Positions 1 through 11,012 of a stretch of DNA of 64,000 nt are shown here, piece by piece (position 1 is the stretch's first letter; every line of letters starts with the position of its first letter). The position numbers and the translations under genes are program-made. The notes below the pieces were generated by a model. The model did no database searches. It was not told the DNA's origin and worked only from the letters and a program-made list of their open reading frames with translations. Origin of the DNA: Chionoecetes opilio (lineage: Eukaryota > Arthropoda > Malacostraca > Decapoda > Majidae); NCBI GenBank assembly GCA_016584305.1, contig JACEEZ010018248.1, positions 56,426-120,425 of the forward strand. The letters are read 5' to 3'.

Positions 1-919
1 ACCACAGTACAGCATAGAACCCCCTAAAATAAAGTTTCCTGTGGCATCGCCCATTGACAGATTTAAGGGGGGAACGAGTAAACTATGGCCTAGGCCCCGC
101 ACCCCAGAGGAAAAAATATGTTTTCAATGAAAATCTGAATGCTGGACATTTCTTATTTGCTCGAACACTGTTACATTGCATGTACCATAATATGCCACAA
201 ATTAGTACCAATGTAATGTAAAATATGGGCGGATAAGGTTTCAATTAAACTAATATGAAATCTAAACCACATTTAGTAAAATTTTAGAGTCCTTTCCCGC
301 CCTTATTAGTGGTTTTATTTTATCCAGACCTTCACAAATCCCTTCAGATATCTCTAAAACGTAATAATAAAGTAGGGGAGAGATAAAAAAATTAAAAATG
401 AATTACTAACCTAACCTAACTTGGTAAAATTGTAGTCCTTTCCCACCCTTATATCTCGTTAGGAGGTTATTGGTTTTAGGGGTTAGAAACATTTTATTTT
501 AGGGGCCAGGGCGGGGGTAATATAGGGAGGGGGGGGCGTTGAAGGGGGCATCTCTCCCCCACTTTATAATTACGTTTTAGAGGTATCTGAAGGGATCTGT
601 GAAGGTCTGGAGAAAAAAGCAACTAATAAGGGCTGGAAAGGACTCTAGAATCTTACCCCACATTTCATTCAGGCCCCGCACTCCCACGTACCGGCCTGTA
701 TAGATCCTTGCACACCAAAAATCCGCCCCTGGCGTCGGCCATCTCTTTTTTTTATAATTCGTAACCCCTACCGTACAGCATAGACCCCCCTAACATAAAG
801 TTTTATGTGGCGTAGGCCATTTTTTTTTTTTTTTTTACAATTCTTAACCCCTACCGTACAGCATAGACCCCCCTAAAATAAACTGTTATTTGACGTAGGC
901 CATTTTCTTTTTTGCATCA
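1..919. repeat. Dispersed repeat module A with internal inverted arms
   Basis: This module recurs at about 4170-5105 in the same orientation; for example the stretch from 111 matches that from 4378. Inside it, 281-385 is the inverted complement of about 548-655, so the core can fold back. A ~70-bp unit containing 'cagcatagacccccctaa' repeats at its edges (near 5-40, 775-810 and 855-905). The spacer between the arms contains a short CCTAACCTAAC telomere-type motif. There is no coding potential. A non-autonomous foldback or TIR element is the likely nature; I could not define its target duplication. Confidence 0.75.
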
Positions 920-1009
920 TTAATCTAATATACTATAGGAGTAGACGTGTGACTGTGTGTGGTGTGTGTGTTGTGTGTGTGTGTGTGTGGTGTGGTGTGC
1001 ACTGTGCAT

Positions 1010-1328
1010 GTGTATTCATCTAGTTGTATTTTACAGGGCCAGAGCAACGCTCGTATGGCCCCGTCTCCATATCAACATTTATTTTATCATTCATCCTTTA
1101 AGGATTATCATTTATCATTAAGTGTTTAGTGTTGGCCGATGCCAGCATCCCAGGAGGCGGGTCACAAACCCCCGGCTAACACCCGGTACCCATTCACTGC
1201 TGGGTGGACAGGGGCTCAGGTTCAGGTTTTAAGAAGACCGCCCGTCTGTCTTCGCTCCGCCCGGGGATCGAACCCGGGACTTCTCGGTTGTGAGCCGAGC
1301 GTGCTAACCCTTACACTACGGAGTTCCC

Positions 1329-1329
<1 letters not shown>
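1010..1329 (-). mobile_element. tRNA-Val-like SINE (copy 1)
   Basis: Read on the minus strand, the head at about 1257-1329 folds like a tRNA: an A-box-like segment 'gtagtgtaagggttagc', an anticodon arm whose loop CTCACAA would give anticodon CAC (Val), and a perfect B box within 'gggttcgatcccc'. The body ends near 'gggccctgtaaaatacaac'. Copies lie at 1847-2130 (+) and 51262-51450 (-). It is a retroposon, not a tRNA gene, because the tRNA part runs straight into a conserved ~230-bp body. Confidence 0.85.
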
Positions 1330-1330
<1 letters not shown>

Positions 1331-1374
<44 letters not shown>

Positions 1375-1453
1375 GTGTGTGTACTGTGTGTGCATCTAGG
1401 TAGTATGATGGTACTATCAGTATCTTTATTATTATCATTATGATCATTATCAA

Positions 1454-1495
<42 letters not shown>

Positions 1496-1612
1496 CATTA
1501 TTGTTATCAATATTATTGTTAGTATCACTATTATTGTTATGATTATTTTATCCGAGTTATTATTATTATTATTATAACTTATTATTATCATTAATACCAT
1601 TGACATTATTGC

Positions 1613-1649
<37 letters not shown>

Positions 1650-1720
1650 GTTGTTGTTTTTATTATTATAATCATTTCATCATTTATTTTTAATTATTAT
1701 TATTGTTATTATTTCAAAGG
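1331..1720. repeat. (GT)n followed by degenerate (ATT)n microsatellites
   Basis: A (GT)n tract of about 60 bp abuts the SINE head, then ~300 bp of imperfect ATT/ATC trinucleotide repeats follow. A 119-residue isoleucine-rich minus-strand ORF here is a product of the repeat and not a gene. Confidence 0.95.
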
Positions 1721-1846
1721 CGTAGAGCCGTAGACGGTGGTGTCACGTGCAACGCGAGTTCCTTCAAAATAGATGGTAAAGATACGAGGGGTCAGTCTTA
1801 TCTGAGGTGTGAACACACACACACATATATATATATACACACACAC

Positions 1847-2130
1847 GGGTACTCCGTGGTGTAAGGGAAACACGCTCGGTTCACAACCCGGGTTCGATCC
1901 CCGGGCAGAGCGGAAACAGATGGGTTGTTTCCTTAAAACCCGAGCCCCTGTCCACCCAGCAGTGAATGGGTTTCCGGGTGTTAGCCGGGGGTTTGTGACC
2001 TGCTCTCTGGGGTGGTGGCTTCGGCCAACACAAAGCATTAAGGATGAATGATAAAAATGTTGATATGGAGACGGGGCCATACGAGCGTTGCTCTGGCCCT
2101 GTAAAAATACAACTAGATGAAGATGAATAC
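1847..2130 (+). mobile_element. tRNA-Val-like SINE (copy 2)
   Basis: The plus-strand head 'actccgtggtgtaagg' and B box 'gggttcgatccccggg' match copy 1, and the body ends at 'ggccctgtaaaaatacaac'. It sits inside a (CA)n tract. The paralogous module at 6118-6188 has an uninterrupted (CA)n there, so this insertion postdates the duplication or was lost from the other copy. Relative to copy 1 it is head-to-head, about 520 bp apart. Confidence 0.85.
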
Positions 2131-2239
2131 ACACAGTCAGTCACACACACACACATATCTTTGAAATTATTATATTAATAATAAAATAATAATAATAATT
2201 TGGATCATAATAATAATAACAATACTGAAATGATGATGC

Positions 2240-2271
2240 CATTATTAACCATAATAATAGTAGACTAAGAC

Positions 2272-2322
<51 letters not shown>

Positions 2323-2335
2323 TAATGAAAATTTT
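2240..2335. repeat. (AAT)n microsatellite
   Basis: A near-perfect AAT array immediately precedes the MITE. The corresponding array in the paralogous module lies at about 6310-6400. Confidence 0.95.
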
Positions 2336-2340
2336 ATCTA

Positions 2341-2814
2341 CCGTAGATAACAGTAAAGTCGCCAGGACAACTTTTTTTTTCTGTTTACAGACGTGTGGTG
2401 GCGTTAATACTTACATTTCTACATCCATGATTTCAGGAAAGTTAGAAGGGGCTATCTGGAGAATCTGTGTCATTTTGTGTCTTCATCTGTGTCATATTAT
2501 GGCTATAAATGAACAAATTACAAAAATATTTACAAAGTGGCTACCAACAGTAGAGTCGCCATCTAGTGTTTATTTACTGAGTGTCGTACCGCTGTCGTCG
2601 TCGCCGAAAACAAAACGCTTCGTGAAATTTGAAACCGTCTATACTTGCAGATACAAAGCATAAAACAACGCTGAAACAGGGTAGATTATACAGTCATGAT
2701 ATAAACTACTGTGTATTATTCAGTGGCACATAAAAATCAGTAGTAATGCTATAATTCGTAATATATGGCGCCTGGCGACATCACTGCAGGTGGCGACTTC
2801 ACTGTTATCTACGG
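2341..2814 (+). mobile_element. 474-bp TA-flanked MITE (copy 1)
   Basis: The termini are inverted: CCGTAGATAACAGTAAAGTC at the left and its near-perfect complement at 2795-2814. TA dinucleotides flank both ends (2339-2340, 2815-2816). The paralogous site at about 6414-6418 reads 'agctaggctag' with a single TA, which shows the target duplication directly. There is no transposase; the 112-residue ORF at 2325-2663 is not recognisable. TA duplication suits Tc1/mariner-type or related transposases, but the superfamily is unassigned. Confidence 0.9.
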
Positions 2815-3213
2815 TAGGCTAGATTTGTATAGTGACGCCTGTGTGATATATAATGATCCGTTTTCTGTGATGGTCTTGCGGGGGGACTCTTCCCTCAGGG
2901 GTAGAGGGAGGGAGGGAGGTTGTCAGAGCGGCATTGTTAGCTGAGCTGTAATCGGCAAATGATAACACGCGCCTCAGATTCTGAGGCTCTGAGCCAATGA
3001 GCGTTACGCTACCATACGTGTCTCGGCAGTCCGGTCTTTTTGCGAGAAAAAAACACAATACCGAAATCCAATACCGACCAAATAATATACCGATACCGGT
3101 ATACCGATGCACCACCAATACCGATACCGGTATACCGAAAAGAAAAACATACCGGTAATACCGGTGCTAAAATACCGGTATTTCGGTATACCGAAAACCG
3201 GTGCACATCCCTA

Positions 3214-3270
3214 CTCAGAAGTGGGATGACCTAAGGCAGTACTACTCTGATATTCCATGGAATGATTATA
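3214..3270 (+). pseudogene. Short fragment of BS-like LINE
   Basis: About 50 bp matches, in the opposite orientation, the LINE at 21918-21975, in the linker after the endonuclease domain. Translated on the plus strand it gives residues of the type [11 protein letters not shown]. It directly abuts the end of module B. Confidence 0.7.
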
Positions 3271-3399
3271 TATAATCCCAATCATCATTCCGTCACTACT
3301 GATAATTTATAATATATACTACGTCATTCCGTCTCTACTGATAATTATGTAAAGATCTTAGAAATTAATGCTCATCTCCGTGTCATTAGTCCTTTGAGA

Positions 3400-3604
3400 C
3401 TGGTGGGTGAGGACCTGTTACCCTGAGACACAGGGCTAGTGTAACATTCGGGTTACCACAGATACCTTCCCCAGGTTTCCCCAGGTACCCATTTATCAAC
3501 AGCTTTTTGACTGGTCGCCGATTTGCCCTGTACCGGATTCGAACCAGGGCCCGCAGATTCGTAGCCAGGCACGCTAGCCACTACGCTGGTCACTAGGCGA
3601 CGAC
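3400..3604 (-). mobile_element. tRNA-Arg-like SINE
   Basis: On the minus strand the sequence at about 3530-3604 contains a good B box (GGTTCGAATCC) and an anticodon loop CTACGAA, giving ACG (Arg). A ~130-bp unrelated body follows. The A box is weaker. I read it as a tRNA-derived retroposon. Confidence 0.7.
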
Positions 3605-3968
3605 TGATCCTTCCCTATTATTCCTTTTACCGTCCACTGAAAATTCATCACTCCCATTACCAACCATCATTCTAATGCTCTTTGTTCTCTATCACAATCT
3701 ATTATACCACGTGTAGTAGATACAGTAGGATAGTATCACTATTCTTTCATAATTCATCACTCCATCACCCTTAATCCACATCCCCACACATTATTCTATC
3801 ATCCTCCATCGCCTATAATCACTACCCCCATTACCCGTTGAATCATTCCATCACCACTAATAAATTATAATCGCATCATTGCCTATCATTTTCCATCACC
3901 GATACTCACTCGCCACTTATCTCACTACAACATCACCTTCACTATAATATGATTTATAGTCCCTATTA
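3605..3968. other. Anonymous TCA-rich sequence
   Basis: Low-complexity sequence with many CATCAC / ATTCC words. I see no ORF, RNA or element boundary. Confidence 0.6.
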
Positions 3969-4130
3969 CCCTGTTTTAGGGTTGTGCGGTATCAAGAAAA
4001 TACCGGTATTGTCGATACCGGTTTACGGGAATAATACCGGTACGTCCTCACACCGGTATCAGTTATGATACCGGTATACCGATACCGTGCCAAAATTCCG
4101 GTATTACCGGTATCGGTATTTGATTTTTAC
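3969..4130 (+). repeat. TACCGG-rich element end
   Basis: It begins with TAGGGTTGTGCGGTATC, similar to the complement of the ends at 3213 and 6840, and continues with irregular 'taccggtat' repeats. It is probably the terminal part of a non-autonomous hAT-like element. The partner end is not identified. Confidence 0.5.
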
Positions 4131-4169
4131 GTGTTTTTTTTTACTTGTCCATTCTCAGACAATTATTAA

Positions 4170-5105
4170 ACCCCTACAGCATCGACCCCCCTAAAAAAAG
4201 TTTCCTATAGCGTCTGCCATTTCATTTTTTTACAATTCTTAACCCTACCCGTACAGCATAGACCCCCCTAAAATAAAGTTTCCTGTGGCGTCGGCCAGTG
4301 GCGGATTTAAGGGGGGACCGAGTAGACCATGGCCCCAGGCCTAGGCCCCGCTCCCGCAAGGGCGTCGCACCCCAGAGGAAATAATATGTTTTCAATGAAA
4401 ATCTGAATGCTGGACATTTCCTATTTGTTCGAACACTGTTACATTGCATGTACCATAATATGCCACAAATTAGTACCAACATAATGTAAAATATGGGTGG
4501 AAAAAATTTCAATTAAACTAATATGAAATCTGAATCACATTTGGTAAAATTCTAGAGTACTTTCCCGCCCTTATTATTGGTTTTATTTTATCCAGACCTT
4601 CACAAATCCCTTCAGATACCTCTACACGTAATAATAAAGTGGAGGAGAGATAAAAAATAAAAAATAAATTACTAACCTAACCTAACCCGGTAAAATTGTA
4701 GTCCTTTCCCACCCCTTGTAATCTCGTTACGAGGTTATTGGTTAGGTTGTAGTGAGTTAGGCTAGAAATTTTATTTTGGGGTCCAGGGCGGGGGTAATGT
4801 AGGGAGGAGGAGGCGTTGAAGGGGGCATCTCTTCCCCACTTTATAATTACGTTTTTAGAGGTATCTGAAGGGTCTGTGAAGGTCTGGAGAAAAAGAAACA
4901 CTAATAAGGGCGGAAAGGACTCTAGAATTTTACCCACATTTTATTCAGGGCCCCGCACTCCTACCGGCCTAGGGCCCCGCACACCATAATCCGCCCCTGG
5001 CGTCGGCCATCTCTTTTTTTTTTTACAATTCGTAACCCTACCGTACAGCATAGACCCCCCTGAATAAAGTTTATGTGGCGTAGGCCATTTCTTTTTTTTT
5101 ATCCA
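4170..5105. repeat. Dispersed repeat module A'
   Basis: Second copy of module A, offset by about 4.27 kb. Inverted arms lie at 4549-4650 and 4826-4930. The flanking 'cagcatagacccccctaa' units recur near 4172, 4255 and 5045. The spacer again contains CCTAACCTAACCC. Confidence 0.75.
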
Positions 5106-5227
5106 GAAATTAGTATGTATAATGTAACTCTAAAAATGGAAAATAACAATAATTTTTGGGTTTAAATTTCCTTTTAACATTTTTTTTTGGAGAAAGAGTT
5201 CCTGAGATTCCTGGGAAAGACAGGTTT

Positions 5228-5640
5228 TGATAGATATATAGCCCGAGCTGGGGAGTATTTGAAATACATTTGTATTTAAATAAATTTGTGTATTAAGAAA
5301 TCTATTTATAAATACATTAGTTTTCATGTATTTAAAAACAGTAATTAAAACTTCAATGAGTATTTAAATACTTGTATTTATATAAATATATATTATATAT
5401 ATATATATACCTATATTATAAAAATGCAAATACTTTTTTATTCTATTTATTTGTTTTTTTCCAGTTAATTTGGCCAAAACCCGCCCAACTATCTGGCAAC
5501 CCTGATGTTACAGTGAACCAGTGTTTCCACTTTCAGGAAATTTTCTTATTTTTAAAGGGAAAATTTTGGCCTGAGAAGGAAACTTATAAGGAAACGCAAA
5601 ATCTAACAAATCTTAAGGATTTTTTTTTTCTTCAGACATT
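5228..5640 (+). mobile_element. Truncated hAT-type MITE (relative of 11759-12255)
   Basis: It shares the 'gtatttaaatac'-rich subterminal repeats and the central 'cccgcccaactatctggcaa' block with the complete element at 11759-12255. The left end 'gagctggggagtattt' is diverged and no right terminus is found. Confidence 0.65.
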
Positions 5641-6070
5641 TCCCCCCTTTCCCCACCCACACCAACACCCCCTTCTTTTTTACAACCCCCCTTCTCCATA
5701 CCAACACCCACCCCTAGTTGTTTCTCCCCCCCTTTTTCTCCATCATGGCAAAACACACCCACTGTGAGGCATATGTTGCTAGCTCTTGACGCTATCGTGA
5801 TACGTTCATGGCACTGTCATGGCACTGTCGGGTTATCGTAGCTCTATCGTGACGACAAAGACCGTTGATTTTCCATTCGTGACGTAGTCTTACAGCTGTT
5901 ATGACTCCATCTGACCATCTTACGACCGTCTGACACATACGTACAGGCAGCGTGACATTGCTGTGAGGGTATATCGTGGTCTGCGTTTATCGTGGTTAAT
6001 TTCACGATAGCGTCAATAATCAAAATTTATGGCGCTATCGTGGTTCGATCATGGAATGTGTGAAAGGAGC
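5641..6070. other. C-rich tract and unclassified 'cgctatcgtg' sequence
   Basis: 5641-5760 is a pyrimidine-rich CCCACC tract. 5770-6065 contains several 'tatcgtg' words and ends 'gaatgtgtgaaaggagctta', which could be an element end. No gene is supported. Confidence 0.4.
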
Positions 6071-6074
6071 TTAA

Positions 6075-6118
6075 AGAAGATACGAGGGGTTTTCATATCT
6101 AAGGTGTTAACTCTCCAA

Positions 6119-6153
<35 letters not shown>

Positions 6154-6338
6154 CACACACACACACACACACACATCACACACACAGTCACCCCACACAC
6201 CCCATATCTTGAAATGATTATACTAATATAAAATAAAAATAAAAATTTTGGGTGATAATAATAATAATAATGAAAATGTGATGCCATTATTAACCATAAT
6301 AATAGTAGACTAAGACTAATAATAATGATAATAATAAC

Positions 6339-6385
<47 letters not shown>

Positions 6386-6840
6386 TAATAATAATAACAA
6401 TATGAAAATGTGAGCTAGGCTAGATTTGTATAGTGACGCCTGTGTGATATGTAATGATTTGTTTCTGTGATGGTCTGCCCCCAGGGTAGAGAGGGAGGGA
6501 GGGAGGGAGCTGTTCACAGAGCTGCATTGTCAGCTGAGCTGCAATCGGCCAATTATAACATGCGCCCCAGATTATAAGGCTCTGAGCCAATGAGCGTTAC
6601 GCTACCATACGTGTCTCGGCGGTCGGAGTAGTCACTAGTCAGTTCTTGGTCTTTGGTACTAGTCAGGAGTCCCGTTTCGGGAAAAAAGAGAAAAAACATA
6701 ATACCGAAATCAAATACCGACCAAATAATATACCGTTATCGGTATACCCCATGCAAAACTAATACCGATACCGGGATACAAAAAAATAAAAAACCGGTAA
6801 TACCGGTATTTCGGTATACCGGATACCGGGGCCATCCCTA
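6075..6840. repeat. Dispersed repeat module B' (empty copy)
   Basis: Paralogue of 1775-3213 without the SINE and MITE. It has (CA)n at 6118-6188, (AAT)n at about 6310-6400, the 'ggctagatttgtatagtgac' block from 6416 and the TACCGG repeats ending 'catcccta' at 6840. It provides the pre-insertion sequence for both insertions in module B. Confidence 0.8.
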
Positions 6841-7007
6841 GCCTGTTTGTTAGAGCCAGATAGGGCGACCTTACCTGCGGGGTTTCTGCCGAGGGACATT
6901 GGAGGACGGTGTCGTGGGAGGCGTCGCTTCGAGGGCCAGCTTTGGGCACGCCACGCCCGGGAAACACCATAAAAACCCTTTTACCGATGCTGATGCCGTG
7001 AAAAAAG

Positions 7008-7010
<3 letters not shown>

Positions 7011-7076
<66 letters not shown>

Positions 7077-7078
7077 AA
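7011..7078. repeat. (GA)n microsatellite
   Basis: A 65-bp GA tract with one interruption, directly before the left end of the large palindrome. Confidence 0.95.
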
Positions 7079-7134
7079 AAAACTGTAACAAATCACCCAA
7101 AATATATCTGACTGCAATGGACCCTACCCATAAC

Positions 7135-7620
7135 TACGTCACGGTTTGTTTACATCGGTGCATTGTGGGGATAAGGCGGGGTCGCCGCGGGTGAACCTAC
7201 GAAGGGAAAATTACGGCGATGGAAGAATTTCGAGTTATTTTGCGCGAAATTGATATTCCAGGTGCTATATTACAGTGCTTTGTTCTTGCTGATAACACTA
7301 TAGAGAAGACCTGAGGTAATGGCTGATGTGCAGAGGCTTCTAAACCAGGAAAACAGAGTCATAACAGAGCCTCGTCAAGAGGTAAGCAAGTGGTAGGTAG
7401 TACGTAATGTGTCCCTACCACTTGCTTACCTCTAAATGAGACTGCTGTGACTGTTTTCCTGGTTTAGAAGCCTCTGCACATCAACCATCACCTCAGTTCT
7501 TCTCTATGTAGTCAGCGAGCACGGAAATATAGCACCTGGAATATCAATTTCGCCCAAAACAACTCGAAATTTTTTCATCGTCGTAGTCTTCTCTTTGTAG
7601 GTGTACATATTCATGGTTAG
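7135..7620. repeat. Nested palindrome P1 (left copy)
   Basis: 7135-7400 pairs with about 7420-7620. The apex is a 'gtaagcaagtggtagg' / 'cctaccacttgcttac' hairpin around 7408. It is mirrored at 10020-10530. Confidence 0.85.
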
Positions 7621-8059
7621 GATAGTATTAAAATACCTTATTAATTGAGTTCCTTTTGTTGTCTTTCCTCATAATAAGTAGTGGTACATCATGGTTTAAG
7701 TGCTACTTGACGAGCCAATGAATACTCTTGAGTCTATACCAACATCACCAACCCTTGCTTTGATTTATCTTATTACTCCATCCATAAACAAGTTGCATAA
7801 CCACCGTGACATTACCCATCCTTGCCTCATGGTATACCTGGTACTGTCGTCTACCGATATTTTTCTCCCTACACAAATCGGGAAAACTCGCCGACGGTAA
7901 TGGCTAGGTTAGATTTTGCTTTGATTTATCTCATTACTCCATCCACAAACAAGTTGCATAACCACGGTGACATTACCCATCCTTGCCTCATGGTACCTGG
8001 TACTTTCGTCTACCGAAATGCTCGTCCCTACATAAATCGGAGAAAACTCGCCGACGGTA

Positions 8060-8485
8060 ATGGTTAGGTTAGGGGTAATAATGGACGAGAGTTGCGCGGT
8101 CGTTTTCAGAGACACAGACTATTTTTTCTTGGCCTACAATAGAAGCTTGTTTTAATGGAGATAGGTTTTTTTTGCGCAAACCCGTTAAAAAAAAAAAGAA
8201 TAATGGAACAACCTAACCTTATAGGTTTTAATGAAACCTAACCTAACCTTAACCATAAAGTATACCTAACCTAACCTTATAGGTTTCATTAAAACCTAAA
8301 AGTCCCAGATTCAGTGTTTTTAATGGAAACTGTACCATAAAATTCGGATTAAAAATTTTGTTTTATGGGTTTGCACAAAAGTAAACTATCTCCATTAGAA
8401 CAAGCACCTATTGTAGGCCAAGAAAAAATAGTCGGTGTCTCTGAAAACGACCGCGAAACTCTCGTCCATTATTACCAGGTTAGGT
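8060..8485. repeat. Nested palindrome P2 (left copy)
   Basis: 8075-8200 pairs with 8380-8480. Both arms contain 'gaccgcg' and 'ttggcctacaatag' in opposite orientation. The loop carries repeated CCTAACC pentamers. It is mirrored at 9165-9570. Confidence 0.85.
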
Positions 8486-8874
8486 TACCGTTAGGTTAGG
8501 TAAAGGTCAGTGAGGTTAGGTATTCATAATCACAGGTAAAAGCTTATTAGTTATACATACATACTCCACTCCATACACACTCTTTAACCCTTCAATACAT
8601 CCCACATTCCCTCCCAGTCTACTCTGTTATATGATTTGGTATTAGTCCAGCTGAACACCGAACTCACTTTGGTGGACGAAACTTTTTTTTTCTGGTGTGT
8701 TTTTATGTGTTTTGAATGAATCTGCTATATAACAGTTACTGTCGCAATTTTTTTTTTTTTTTTTCTCCAAAAAATTAACAAAACAATTGAACCTAAACCT
8801 AACCTAACCTTTACCTATACCTAACCTAACCTTTACCTAACTACAAAAAACAAAAACAAAAAAAACTAACCTTT

Positions 8875-8909
<35 letters not shown>

Positions 8910-10540
8910 CCACAGAAATAGTTAGCAGATTCATTCAAAACACATAAAAACACACCAGAAAAAAAAAAATTCGTCCACCAAAGTGAGTTCGGAGTTCATC
9001 GGGACTAATACCAAATCATATGACAGAGTAGACTGGGAGGGAATGTGGGATGTATTGAAGGGTTAAAGAGTATGTATGGAGTGGAGTATGTATGCATAAC
9101 TAATAAGCTTTTACCTGTGATTATGAATACCTAACCTAACTGACCTAACCTAACGGTAACCTAACCTGGTTATAATGGACGAGAGTTTCGCGGTCGTTTT
9201 CAGAGACACCGACTATTTTTTCTTGGCCTACAATAGATGCTTGTTCTAATGGAGATAGTTTTATTTTGTGCAAAACCATAAAAATAAAATTTTAATCCGA
9301 ATTTTATGGTACAGTTTCCATTAAAAACACTGAATCTGGGTCTTTTAGGTTTTAATGAAACCTATAAGGCTAGGTTAGGTATACTTTGTGGTTAAGGTTA
9401 GGTTAGGTTTCATTAAAACCTATAAGGTTAGGTTGTTTAATTTGTTTTTGTTTTTTAATGGGTTTGCGCAAAAAAAACTATCTCCATTAAAACAAGCACC
9501 TATTGTAGGCCAAGAAAAAATTGTCTGTGTCTCTGAAAACGACCGCGCAACTCTCGTTCATTATTACCCCTAACCTAACCATTACCGTCGGCGAGTTTTC
9601 TCCGATCTATGTAGGGACGAGCATTTCGGTAGACGAGAGTACCAGGTACCATGAGGCAAGGATGGGTAATGTCCCCGTGGTTATGCAACTTGTTTATGGA
9701 TGTAGTAATGAGATACATCAAAGCAAAATCTAACCTAGCCATTACCGTCGGCGAGTTTTCCCGATTTGTGTAGGGAGAAAAATATCGGTAGACGACAGTA
9801 CCAGGTATACCATGAGGCAAGGATGGGTAATGTCACGGTGGTTATGCAACTTGTTTATGGATGGAGTAATAAGATAAATCAAAGCAAAGGTTGGTGATGT
9901 TGGTATAGACTCAAGAGTATTCATTGGCTTGTCAAGTAGCACTTAAACCATGATGTACCACTACTTATTATGAGGAAAGGCAACAAAAGGAACTCAATTA
10001 ATAAGGTATTTTAATACTATCCTAACCATGAATATGTACACCTACAAAGAGATGACTACGGCGATGAAAAAATTTCGAGTAGTTTTGGGCGAAATTGATA
10101 TTCCAGGTGCTATATTTCCGTGCTCGCTGACAACATAGAGAAGACCTGAGGTGATGGTTGATGTGCAAAGGCTTCTAAACCAGGAAAACAGTCACAGCAG
10201 AGTCTCATTAAGAAGTAAGCAAGTGGTAGGGACACATTACGTACCTACCAGTTGCTTACCTCTTGACGAGGCTCTGTTATGACTCTGTTTTCTTGGTTTA
10301 AAAGCTTCTGCACATCAGCCATTACCTCAGGTCTTCTCTATAGTGTTATCAGCAAGAACAAAGCACTGTAATATAGCACCTGGAATATCAATTTCGCGCA
10401 AAATAACTCGAAATTCTTCCATCGCCGTAGTTTTCCCTTCGTAGGTCCACCCACGGCGACCCCGCCTTATCCCCACAATGCACCGATGTAAACAAACCGT
10501 GACGTAGTTATGCCTGGGGCCCATTGTAATCTTCAGTGTT

Positions 10541-10990
10541 CAAATTACTTACTTCAGCTTTTCCTTGTATGCAATTTATATCCAACACTTACAGCAGTAT
10601 TACAAATGTAGATTTTGAGTACTACCTTGCTTGGTCTTATGTCTATGATTAAAAAACAACCCATAATTATAATCTAAATAGGGAAAATAGCAATTCTGCA
10701 ATTTCTTAATTAAGTTTTTAGACGTTTTAACAAAATAAAGAAATGAAAAGAATATTGCTCTACAAGGGGTGATGAATTGGTTAGTGGCCTACGGTATAAG
10801 TTGTACTTTCAGGTAACTTATAAAAAAAAAATTCCCACCATATTCCCTATGTCAACTTCACACTTATAGTGCAGCAGATAATCATAACAATTGTGCAAAT
10901 TATGACTAAAGCATGACATTTTTACCAGTGTTAGTAAATACCATAAGGTTCATTTTCAGATCGGGAGGTAAGTCAGATTTGACCTCTGAG
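10541..10990. other. AT-rich sequence with no recognised feature
   Basis: No repeat, ORF or RNA gene that I can support. Confidence 0.5.
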
Positions 10991-10999
10991 GATAGTGAG

Positions 11000-11012
11000 A
11001 GGTCAATGACCT
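11000..11012. promoter_or_regulatory. Perfect IR1 nuclear-receptor palindrome
   Basis: AGGTCAATGACCT is two AGGTCA half-sites inverted with a one-base spacer. This is the known high-affinity arrangement for arthropod EcR/USP. Extra half-sites (TGACCT near 10978) lie next to it. Function is inference. Confidence 0.5.

Larger units (their letters stand above)
1775..3213. repeat. Dispersed repeat module B (copy carrying SINE and MITE)
   Basis: This module is paralogous to 6075-6840. Both begin near 'gatacgagggg', pass through (CA)n and (AAT)n, continue with 'ggctagatttgtatagtgac' and end at 'catcccta'. The present copy holds a SINE (1847-2130) and a MITE (2341-2814) that are absent from the other. 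Its last ~160 bp is rich in 'taccggtatacc' repeats and ends as the complement of TAGGGATGTGC, which resembles hAT terminal repeats. Confidence 0.8.
7117..10540. repeat. Hierarchical ~3.4 kb palindrome
   Basis: The left arm (7117 to about 8745) is the inverted complement of the right arm (about 8905-10540), with the axis near 8826. Paired points sum to about 17650 throughout, e.g. 7730 with 9912 and 8690 with 8962, so the arms are colinear. They differ by scattered substitutions and small indels. Each arm contains a nested palindrome (7135-7620; mirrored 10020-10530), a tandem pair of ~165-bp direct repeats (7740-7905, 7915-8070; mirrored 9575-9735, 9740-9900) and a second nested palindrome (8060-8485; mirrored 9165-9570). 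The ~150-bp centre is A-rich with CCTAACC pentamers. No credible ORF exists. Confidence 0.9.

Noticed and set aside
1257..1329. Free-standing tRNA-Val gene
   Set aside because: The tRNA-like part continues into a conserved non-tRNA body shared by three copies, so it is a SINE.
3060..3210. Regulatory array of TACCGG motifs
   Set aside because: The motif recurs at three loci next to hAT-like ends, so it is best explained as subterminal repeat of an element.
7720..8070. CRISPR-like direct repeats
   Set aside because: Only two ~165-bp units, no short spacers, and a eukaryotic context.
7700..8115. Small ORFs of 66-81 residues inside the palindrome, repeated in mirror image
   Set aside because: They occur symmetrically because the DNA is palindromic. 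They are short and the composition is not protein-like.
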